From assembly GCA_963728285.1 (NCBI GenBank), contig CAVSJR010000002.1, positions 124,001-188,000 on the forward strand: a DNA stretch of 64,000 nt. The letters are read 5' to 3'. The notes below the pieces were generated by a model. That model did not search any database, was not told the DNA's origin, and was given only the letters and a program-made list of their open reading frames with translations. The position numbers and the translations under genes were made by a program. The DNA comes from CAVSJR01 sp963728285. GTDB taxonomy: Bacteria > Actinomycetota > UBA4738 > HRBIN12. Below, piece after piece: positions 52,957 to 60,772 of this stretch (position 1 is its first letter; each line of letters opens with the position of its first letter).

Positions 52957-54270
52957 ATGGAAACCCCTCAGACCAAGTACGCGAAGACCCCCGACGGCGC
53001 CTACATCGCCTATCAGACCGTGGGCGACGGCCCGATCGACATCGTCTGGCAGTTCGATTGGTTGGGCAACGTCGACACCATCTGGGAGTACCGACCGTCC
53101 GCGGAGTGGTTCCATGGCCTCGCGTCGTTCTCGCGTCTTATCTTGCATGACCGTCGCGGAACGGGAGCTTCGAGTCGCAACGTCGACCCCCCCAATCTCG
53201 AGACCCGCGTCGCGGATCTGACGGTGGTCTTGGATGCCGTTGGCTCCGAGCGGCCGGTCCTCGGCGGCGCACTCGAAGGTGGCGCGCCCAACATCTTGTT
53301 CGCGGCCACCTTCCCCGAGCGCGTCCACTCCCTCTTCTGGTGGTATCCGGCGCCGCGGACGACCTTGGCGCCTGACTATCCCTTCGGTGCGAGCGAGGAC
53401 CTCGTCGCGCGATCCACATCCGCGACGATCGATCTCTGGGGCACCGACGCATACGGGTATTCGGTGTGGACGGGGACGCAGCCGGAGGCGGAGCACGTCC
53501 CTTGGGGCTGGCTCAGCCGACAGACGGCCACCCCCGATGTGGCCGCCGAGATGGACCGGATCTACAACGAGACGGATGTTCGGGGTGCCATGCCGTCGGT
53601 CGCCGCGCCCGTGCTCCTGTTGGCTCGCGAGGACGACCGCGAAGCGCTCGCGTACCTCGCCACGCTCCTGCGTCAACCGCGGATACATCTCTTCCCGGGT
53701 GCCGACGAGTTGAAGGTCGACGAGCAGCCGGCGGTGCTCGACGCCATCCGGGAGTTCGTTGGCATCTCTCCCGCCGCGCCCGAACTGGACACTATCCTGT
53801 CGACGGTCCTGTTCACAGACGTCGTCGGATCTACTCAGAAGCAAGCTGAGCTGGGAGACCGACGGTACAAGGGGTTGATCGAACAGCATCACGCGATCGT
53901 CCGCGATGCCCTCGAACGATGGCGCGGTCTCGAGTCTTCCACCGCCGGCGATGGCTTCTACGCGACCTTCAACGGACCCGCGCGAGCGATCCGCTGTGCG
54001 ATGGAGGTCGCGCATCGCATCATCGATCTTGGCATCGAGATCCGTGCGGGTGTGCACACCGGCGAGTGCGAACTGATGGACGGCAAGATCAGCGGCCTCA
54101 CGGTGTCGATCGGGGCGCGGGTTGCGGCGAAAGCCGGCCCCTCCCAGGTGTTGATCTCACAGACGGTTAAAGACCTCGTGGCGGGATCGGGTCTCACCTT
54201 CGAGGACGCCGGCGAACACGAGCTAAAGGGTGTTCCCGACCGCTGGCACCTCTATCGCGTGGTGGGTTGA
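52957..54270 (+). CDS. alpha/beta-hydrolase fused to class III nucleotide cyclase (LipJ/Rv1900c-like)
   Basis: 437 residues, intact. Residues 1-270 have the alpha/beta-hydrolase fold (AYIAYQTVGDGPIDIVW, LILHDRRGTGASSRN), but the nucleophile elbow reads GGALEGGAPN (103-112): the Ser of the usual G-x-S-E-G-G is Leu, so the half is probably not a hydrolase. Residues 280-437 are a class III cyclase: FTDVVGST (Asp288), TAGDGFYATFNGPARAI (Asp332), RAGVHTGECELM, SIGARVAAKAG, where the usual transition-state Asn is Ser. Same architecture as mycobacterial Rv1900c. Product would be cAMP or cGMP if active. Confidence 0.85.
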   Translation: METPQTKYAKTPDGAYIAYQTVGDGPIDIVWQFDWLGNVDTIWEYRPSAEWFHGLASFSRLILHDRRGTGASSRNVDPPNLETRVADLTVVLDAVGSERPVLGGALEGGAPNILFAATFPERVHSLFWWYPAPRTTLAPDYPFGASEDLVARSTSATIDLWGTDAYGYSVWTGTQPEAEHVPWGWLSRQTATPDVAAEMDRIYNETDVRGAMPSVAAPVLLLAREDDREALAYLATLLRQPRIHLFPGADELKVDEQPAVLDAIREFVGISPAAPELDTILSTVLFTDVVGSTQKQAELGDRRYKGLIEQHHAIVRDALERWRGLESSTAGDGFYATFNGPARAIRCAMEVAHRIIDLGIEIRAGVHTGECELMDGKISGLTVSIGARVAAKAGPSQVLISQTVKDLVAGSGLTFEDAGEHELKGVPDRWHLYRVVG

Positions 54271-54342
54271 CCCTCGCCGGGAGCAGAGGCGTGAGTCCCG
54301 AACGCCGGTCTCCTATCAAATCGGGCGCAACGCGCGGCAGGG

Positions 54343-57300
54343 TCAGCGCTCGAGTCGCGCGACCGCCGCCAGGTTTCCCTTGGCTCGGAGCTTCGCGATG
54401 GCCCCGGTTCGCGCCACGGTCGCGTCGTCACTCAGACCGCGCGCGTCGAGGACCTCGGCGAGCATGAGCAGGGCGTTGGCGTGATCGGGCACAAGGTCGG
54501 TCGGCTCCACGAGCTTGAGCGCTCGCCTCGAGGCGGCCTCCGCCTCGGGGGCGGCCCCGCGGAGCAGGTGGGCGCGGGCGAGCACCAGCTGGCGTTTGAT
54601 GAGGTTCTGCCGGTCGGTGATCGGGACGGTTGCCCCGAAGGCGTCGGCGAGCCGGAGGAACTCGCGCGGCCGATCCTGCGCTCCGACCGCTTCACAGAGG
54701 AACTCGTCGGCGACGCTCGTGTACAAGAGGTTGCCGGTGGCTGCGAAGAATTCACGCGCCTCGCGGATCCGCCGCTCGGCTGCCTCTGCCTTCCCCACGG
54801 AATCTCGACGAACGCGATCTCCATGCCGTGGGCCGCGGCGAGCCATGCCATCCCGTGGCGGTCGAGAAGCTCCCTCCATCGCCCCTCGTGCTCGTCGAAC
54901 CCGGCATCATCGCCGGCGGCGAGGGCGGCGACCGCCATCAGGGCGTAGCCGCTGGCGCTCGACATCGGCTCATCGGGGGAGAGCAACTCCCCGGCGGTCG
55001 CGGCGAACCGATCGAACGGGAGCGGCCCGACGATCATGATCCCGACCAGGTCGCCGGCGGCCTGAGTCGCCTCTCGGGGGCGACCGGCTGCGAGTGCATG
55101 CCGCAAGGCTTTCGATGACCACCACGTCGCCTCGGCCATGCGTCCACGCATGTACGCGAGGTTGTCGAGGGCGATCGCAGTCTCGGCGAGACCGTCGTCG
55201 TCGGCCAACTCTTCGAATGCATCGGCGGCCGACCGCGCTTGCTCCGCTGCGGACTCGACCTCAGCTTCGGTGGGCGAGCGGTAGATGCGACTGGACAGGA
55301 GCTGGACGGTCGCGCGGAGGCGTCGCGCTCCGACCCCGCCGCGCGTGCCTGCTCGATGGCTTCCGTAAGCAGGGCCTCGGCCTCCTCGGCTCGGCCCGAA
55401 TCCGCGAGGGCCGCGCCCAGGTTCGGGAGGAGATCGAGGCGTCGTGGGGACCGCTCAGGGAGGAGCACCGCCGCCCGGCCGAGGAGATCGCGGGACGTGA
55501 TGTAGTCGAGCGCGGCGAAGGCCCGCGATCCCGCATCGGCGAACAGCTCGCCGGCGCGCTCCGATAGGGCAGCGGATCCTTCATCTCGCGCGCCGAGCTC
55601 CTCGCGCAGATGCAGCGCGCGCTCGAGGTGCCGCGCGACCGACTCGTCGACGTCGGCCTGGTCGGCGTCCTCCTCGATCATCCAGTCGGCGAGCCGCTCG
55701 TGCAGATCCGCCCGCAGCTCCTTCGAGAGGCCTCGGTACGCGGCCTCGAGGACGAGCGCGTGCGCGAAGCGCCACCGACCGGCGGCCTCGTCCTCCGGCT
55801 GGACGAGACCTTTCCTTTCGAGCGAGGCGATCGCAACCTCGACGTCGTTCCGGACTGAGGTCCGGCGCGAGCGCGCGGAGCGCCGCGATCCGGAATCTGC
55901 GTCCCTCGACCGCCGCACGCTCCAGGACGAGGCGCGGCTGTGGGATCGAGGCGATCGAGCCTCGAGGCGAGCAGCGCTTGCAGGGTCTCGGGGATCTCGA
56001 CGCTCGGCGTCGTCCGCTCCCACCCACCGACCGTCAACGAGGAGCCCGCTGATCCGCGAGCATCGCCGTGAGCTGTTCCAGGTACAGCGGGTTCCCCTCT
56101 GCGGTCTCACACACCCGGTCGACGACGGCCGTGGGCGCCCCCGCCCCGAGCAGGAGCTCCGCGACCCGCCGGGAATCCGCCGGCGAGAGCGGAGGAAGGG
56201 TGGTGGTGAGCGTTCGGGGCTTGCCGGCCGCCCAGGTGGGACGCTGCTCGAGCAGCTCGGGCCGCGCGAGACAGAGGAACAACACGGGCCCGTGAACGCG
56301 CTCGATGACGGCATCGGCCAGGTCGAGCATCGGCGGCTCTGCCCAATGCACGATCCTCGAGCACCACCACGAGCGGCCGCTCGGCAGCGACGACTTCGAG
56401 CAGGCGCCTGACCGCCCAGGAAGCGTCGGACGCGAGCGCCTCGCCGACCCCGAGGACCTGAGCGATGCGATCGCTCACGGCCGGTCCGTCGGGTTCAGAA
56501 GCCACCCGCTCGCGCAGCGCCGTCGCGACCTCCTCGGCGTCTCCACCAGGTCGTCCGGCGGCGTGTGAGAGGAGCTCGACGAGCGGCGCGAAGGTGATGC
56601 CGACGCCGTAGGACGGGGTCTGGCCGACCAGGACCGTCGCCCGTTCGTCGACCGCGTCCGCGAATGTGGTGGCGAGGCGAGACTTGCCCACACCGGGCGG
56701 AGCGAGCACCGTCACAAGCACGCACGCCCGGTTGTCGATCGCGTCCTCGAGCGCCTCCCCGAGCATTCGGAGCGGGCGGTCGCGTCCTACCAGCGGCGTC
56801 TCGATCCGGGCCGGTACCGCACGAACGGCCAAGACCTTGTGGGCATGGACTCTTTCGGCCTTGCCCTTTAGCTTGATCGCCTCCAAGGGCACCAGATCAA
56901 CGCGCCCGCGGAGCATCCGCTCAGCAGCCGAGGAGACCAACACGTCGCCCGGCCGCGCGGCGCCTTCGAGACGTGCGGCCGTGTTGAACACATCGCCCCC
57001 GATCCGTCCCTGCGTCGCCGAGGCCTCGTCGGCGAACGCCTCACCGCAGTCGATCGCTATCCGCACCAGGATCCGGACCTCAGGATCGTCGATCTCTCGG
57101 TCGAGCTCGGCGGCGGCATCTCGCATCTCGAGCGCAGCCCGCACGGCGCGAAGCGTGTCGTCCTCATGAGCTTCGGGCACGCCGAAGGTGCCCACCACGG
57201 CGTCCCCGATGAACTTCTCGACCGTCCCCCCGTGCCGCCGGATGGCGTCCCGCATGGCATCGAAGTAGCGGTCGAGCACCTTCCGGAGCATCTCGGCGTC

Positions 57301-57459
57301 GAGCCGCTCCCCGAGTTCCGTCGAGCCGACAAGATCGCAACAGAGAACCGTCACCAACCGGCGACGGGCTTCGTTCGGTGCCGAGAGTCCCGCCCCACAC
57401 TCCCCGCAGAACTTCTGCGCGTCGGCGTTCTCGGTGCCGCAGGAAAGGCAGATAAGCAC
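54343..57459 (-). pseudogene. zinc-ribbon/cyclase/AAA/TPR regulator, multiply frameshifted paralogue
   Basis: Same architecture as the intact gene at 60773-63880. GTG start 57459; zinc ribbon CLSCGTENADAQKFCGECG; cyclase CDLVGSTELGERLD, KFIGDAVVGTFGVPEAHEDD, GDVFNTAARLEGAARPGD (Asn and Arg present); ATPase LAPPGVGKSRLATTFAD. Frame changes follow near 56358, 56038, 56010, 55940, 55860, 55315, 55205 and 54795, while every piece still matches the intact paralogue up to the final NLAAVARLER. Either a decayed gene or a stretch of poor sequence. The N-terminal 370 residues are uninterrupted and could still be made. Confidence 0.8.
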
Positions 57460-57580
57460 GCGCCGATGCTATCCCTGGCCCCGAGGCCAACGCACCTTGC
57501 GCCGAGGTTGCGGCGTGTATGGAGCTCACCACCGACGTATCAAGACCACATCAAAACGACACCCAGCCACTCTTCTCAAT

Positions 57581-57600
57581 CGTCATACGGCCGTATGACG
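57581..57600. promoter_or_regulatory. perfect 20-bp palindrome
   Basis: CGTCATACGGCCGTATGACG, fully self-complementary, at the very 3' end of the gene at 57583-57885 (its stop lies inside) and 122 bp upstream of the disrupted cyclase regulator start. It resembles a dimeric-regulator operator more than a terminator, as there is no loop or T-run. Confidence 0.5.
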
Positions 57601-57885
57601 ACCTTCACCTTCCTTTCCTGTCCAACAACAGATTGGAACGCCCCGGCCACTCTCTGCGGCCAGATCTTGCAGAGCATCTTTGGTACGCGCGCGTCGTTCC
57701 CAAAGATCAACATTGATTCTGGTTACGATTGTGCGAAAGCCATCGGGCTCGCAGATGGGAACGAGATCAACCTCGTGATCATGTATCTCGAGGGCCGGGA
57801 TGCTCGTCATCGCGTGTCGCACGGCCTCCTCAATCTCCGACAGCGGATCTTCCCTTCTCAAGTTGAAGGCTGTGACGAGCGGCAT
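57583..57885 (-). CDS. hypothetical protein, small alpha/beta domain
   Basis: 100 residues with a strong GGAGGGGAG Shine-Dalgarno. MPLVTAFNLRREDPLSEIEEAVRHAMTSIPALEIHDHEVDLVPICEPDGF, then VTRINVDLWERRARTKDALQDLAA. The opening M-P-x-V, followed by helix, strand and N-V-x-L-W, recalls tautomerase-like small proteins (Pro1 as catalytic base), but I would not assign it. Base composition is clearly lower in GC than its surroundings, so it may be a recent arrival. Divergent from the metallopeptidase gene. Confidence 0.55.
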   Translation of the reverse strand: MPLVTAFNLRREDPLSEIEEAVRHAMTSIPALEIHDHEVDLVPICEPDGFRTIVTRINVDLWERRARTKDALQDLAAESGRGVPICCWTGKEGEGRHTAV

Positions 57886-58014
57886 GACTCCCCTCCTGAT
57901 CCGTCAGGGTCCCGCGTCTGCGAACCGGATTTTCAGCATGACTGTCAGCCGACGCGCAAGCGGCCTGATACGCCCTGGGGTTCGAACCATGCTCCGATGG
58001 ATAAGGAGGGAGGC

Positions 58015-58917
58015 GTGAAGCTTCGACGGCTGCGCAGACGTCCGGGCGGCATCCTCGACCGACGAGGTCAGGGGAGCCTGGGCGGTTTCGGTGGCTCTTC
58101 AGCCGGGCGCGGCTTCCCGGTCCCGGCGGGCGGCGGGATCGGCCTTCTGGTCCTCGTCGTCGTGGCGGCGTTCGTGCTGCCGCGGCTGCTCGGAGGCAGC
58201 GACGCATTCGGTGACGCCCTGTCCCCGTTCGACGAATCCGCCCCGGTGCAGCCCGGGTCCACCGGGGAGGGCGTGTCTCCCGACGATCCGACGGGTCGAT
58301 TCGTCGATGCCGTCACCGATGATGTTCAGACGACGTGGGCCGACATCTTTCAGCGGGCCGGGCGCACGTACCAGCCCACGCAGGTCGTGCTCTTCGACGG
58401 GGCGACCAGCACCGGCTGTGGAAACGCGACATCGTCGGTCGGGCCCTTCTACTGTCCCGCCGACGGGCAGGTCTACCTGGACGTGCAGTTCTTCCGTGAG
58501 CTCGAGCGCCGCTTCGGCGCCCCCGGCGACTTCGCGGAGGCGTATGTGATCGCCCACGAGGTGGGACATCACGTGCAGTCGCTGTTGGGAATCGAGGACG
58601 AGGTGCGCCGGCAGGCTCAGGACGATGCGTCTGCGGCCAACGACCTGTCCATTCGCCTGGAGCTTCAAGCCGATTGTTTCGCAGGCGTGTGGGGACGGGC
58701 GGCGCAAGGTGCCGGGGTGCTGGAGCCCGGCGACCTCGAGGAGGGGATCGCGGCCGCAGCCGCCGTCGGAGACGATCGGATCCAGGAGGCGGCGACCGGG
58801 CGCATCGACCGGGAGAGCTGGACGCACGGCTCATCGGAGCAGCGCGTCCGTTGGTTCCGAACGGGATTCCAGGTCGGCAACCCCGACGCCTGCGACACCT
58901 TCAACAACGACATCTGA
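58015..58917 (+). CDS. neutral zinc metallopeptidase (YpfJ type)
   Basis: 300 residues, GTG start 58015 after AAGGAGGGAGG. Arg/Gly-rich cytoplasmic head (KLRRLRRRPGGILDRRGQGS), one transmembrane helix (GIGLLVLVVVAAFVLPRLL), then an extracytoplasmic domain: DVQTTWADIFQRAGRTYQPTQVVLFDG, FYCPADGQVYLDVQFFRELERRFGAPGDFAEAYVIAHEVGHHVQSLLGI (zinc HEVGH), LELQADCFAGVWGRAA (third ligand Glu/Asp in ELQADC) and GSSEQRVRWFRTGFQVGNPDACDTF. All landmarks of the YpfJ/neutral zinc metallopeptidase family. Substrate unknown. Confidence 0.9.
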   Translation: MKLRRLRRRPGGILDRRGQGSLGGFGGSSAGRGFPVPAGGGIGLLVLVVVAAFVLPRLLGGSDAFGDALSPFDESAPVQPGSTGEGVSPDDPTGRFVDAVTDDVQTTWADIFQRAGRTYQPTQVVLFDGATSTGCGNATSSVGPFYCPADGQVYLDVQFFRELERRFGAPGDFAEAYVIAHEVGHHVQSLLGIEDEVRRQAQDDASAANDLSIRLELQADCFAGVWGRAAQGAGVLEPGDLEEGIAAAAAVGDDRIQEAATGRIDRESWTHGSSEQRVRWFRTGFQVGNPDACDTFNNDI

Positions 58918-58983
58918 CCCGGGGCGTTGACAGCGTCTCCTGAGGCTTGCTCTCCCCGTGTGCGTTGCCCTCGGCCGTCCGTC

Positions 58984-59580
58984 TCAGCGCACGACGCGAT
59001 AGGTGATGTGCGTCGCGAACGGTGACTGGAGCAGGCGCACGTGCTCGAGGTTCATCGTCTCGTCGAAATGGTCGAACAGACGCTTTCCGCCTCCGAGCAC
59101 GACCGGCGCGATCGAGATGGAGAGCTCCTCCACGAGCCCGGCGTGCAGCGCCTGTCGGATGACGTCGGCTCCGCCCATGATGGACACGTCCTTGCCGTCG
59201 GCCGCCTCGCGCGCCCGGGCGATCGCCTCCTCCAATCCATTCACGAACGTGAACGCGCCGTCTGCGGGGGCCTCCTCCGGTCGATGCGTCACGATGAAGA
59301 ACGGCACGCCGAACGGATTGTCGCCGCCCCACGCCCCCGCTGCCTCATAGGTGTTGCGGCCGCCGACGATGGCGCCGACGCGCCCCATCGCCTCGTCGAG
59401 GAGCTCCTTGTCCGCGCCCGTCGCCTCGCCTCTCGGCTCTTCTTCGTAGCTCCACGGGCCCCCGAAGACCCAGAAATGCAACCGCTCACCGCCGTCGCCC
59501 AGGCCGCGCCCGGGCCCGTCATTCGGCCCGGTGATGTACCCGTCGAGGGATGTCGTGATGCCTGCGGTTACCTTCGTCAT
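58984..59580 (-). CDS. RibD-C/dihydrofolate-reductase-like protein
   Basis: 198 residues. TAGITTSLDGYITGPNDGPGRGLGDGGERLHFW, GAIVGGRNTYEAAGAWGGDNPFGVPFFIVTH, DVSIMGGADVIRQALHAGLVEELSISIAPVVLGGGKRLFDHF match the NADPH-binding RibD C-terminal fold shared with dihydrofolate reductase. Such stand-alone proteins are common and rarely characterised. Start ATG 59580 with GAGGAT upstream. A more distant paralogue lies at 60119-60676. Confidence 0.85.
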   Translation of the reverse strand: MTKVTAGITTSLDGYITGPNDGPGRGLGDGGERLHFWVFGGPWSYEEEPRGEATGADKELLDEAMGRVGAIVGGRNTYEAAGAWGGDNPFGVPFFIVTHRPEEAPADGAFTFVNGLEEAIARAREAADGKDVSIMGGADVIRQALHAGLVEELSISIAPVVLGGGKRLFDHFDETMNLEHVRLLQSPFATHITYRVVR

Positions 59581-59742
59581 CGATCCTCCTCGATCGTCGG
59601 ATGTCAGCTAGGACCGATGTGCCCGTCGAGACTCATCGGCGCCCGAGACGACACAGTCTCGTCCACCCCGACCGCGATGAGTTTCGGTTGTTCGGTCGGT
59701 CTGAGGGTAAGCAGCGGGAACGACGAGAGGAAAGGAGCCGAT

Positions 59743-60114
59743 ATGGGACGCCCGGTCGTGCACTTCGAGATCGTCGGCAGGGATGGAGAGGCACTCCGCC
59801 GGTTCTACGGCGACCTCTTCGACTGGAAGTTCGACGTGAACGAGCAGTTCGGCTACGGGACCGTTGCCCGCGAGGAGAACCTTGGCGAGGACGGCGTCGG
59901 GATCGGCGGGGGCGTCGGGCAGGCGCCTCCCGGCGGGGACGGCCACCTGACCTTCTACGTCGCGGTGCCCGACGTCGAGGAGACGCTCGCCGCGGCCGAA
60001 CGCATGGGCGCCACACGCCTGATGGGTCCCGAGGAGATCTTCGAGGGCCTCACGCTCGGGATGTTCCGGGATCCCGAGGGTCACACGGTCGGCGTGCTCC
60101 ACGGCACGATGTGA
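59743..60114 (+). CDS. VOC-family (glyoxalase/bleomycin-resistance-like) protein
   Basis: 123 residues. RPVVHFEIVGRDGEALRRFYGDLFDWKF, GGVGQAPPGGDGHLTFYVAVPDVEETLAAAERMGATRLMGPEEIFEGLTLGMFRDPEGHTVGVLH: two beta-alpha-beta-beta-beta modules with His, Glu metal positions (H7-like HFEIV, DPEGHTVGV). Start ATG 59743 with AAAGGAG upstream. Four bases before the next gene, so they form an operon. Confidence 0.85.
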   Translation: MGRPVVHFEIVGRDGEALRRFYGDLFDWKFDVNEQFGYGTVAREENLGEDGVGIGGGVGQAPPGGDGHLTFYVAVPDVEETLAAAERMGATRLMGPEEIFEGLTLGMFRDPEGHTVGVLHGTM

Positions 60115-60118
60115 GCTC

Positions 60119-60676
60119 ATGCGGAAGCTCATCTCCTACATGTTCACGTCGCTCGACGGATTCATCGCCGACCGTTCGGGCGGACTCGACTGGGCCCCGA
60201 TCGACGACGAGCTGATGCGGTTCGCGAACGAGTATTTCGCCACCATGGATGGCATCGTGTTCGGCCGCAACGTCTACCAGGGGTTCGTGGAGTACTGGGA
60301 TCACCTCGACCCCAACGCGGCGTCGGAGCACGAGGTCGACTTCGCCGGGATCTTCCGCGACATGACCCGGATCGTCGTGTCGACGTCGCTCCGTGAGGTC
60401 GATCCGAAGGCCGTGCTCGTAGCCGACGACGTCGCCGGGTCGATCGCGGCGATCAAGGAGCAGCCCGGTCGCGACCTGCTGCTGATCTGCGGTCCGGAGC
60501 TGCGGACGGCCCTCACCCGGGCCGGGCTCGTGGATCGGCATCGGGTCCTGGTCGCGCCGGTGGTGTTGGGCGACGGCGTGCCGTTGTTCGCGGACGTCGA
60601 GACGCCCCTGCCCTTGCGACGCACGGGGACCCGCGAGTTCGGCGGCGGCGTCGTGATGCTCGACTACGAGGCGTGA
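60119..60676 (+). CDS. RibD-C/dihydrofolate-reductase-like protein, second copy
   Basis: 185 residues. KLISYMFTSLDGFIADRSGGLDWAPIDDELMRFANEYFATMDGIVFGRNVYQGFVEYW, TRIVVSTSLREVDP, RDLLLICGPELRTALTRAGLVDRHRVLVAPVVLGDGVPLFAD. Same fold as the product of 58984-59580, but the pair share only the general motif. Starts four bases after the VOC stop. Reductase substrate unknown. Confidence 0.85.
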   Translation: MRKLISYMFTSLDGFIADRSGGLDWAPIDDELMRFANEYFATMDGIVFGRNVYQGFVEYWDHLDPNAASEHEVDFAGIFRDMTRIVVSTSLREVDPKAVLVADDVAGSIAAIKEQPGRDLLLICGPELRTALTRAGLVDRHRVLVAPVVLGDGVPLFADVETPLPLRRTGTREFGGGVVMLDYEA

Positions 60677-60772
60677 TCGGGTCGAGGCGGTCATCGAGGC
60701 GCACGATGCAGTGAAACCTCAAGTGCGCCGACGTGAAATCGCGATCCCGCGGATGTCGCCGTCGCGCACACC

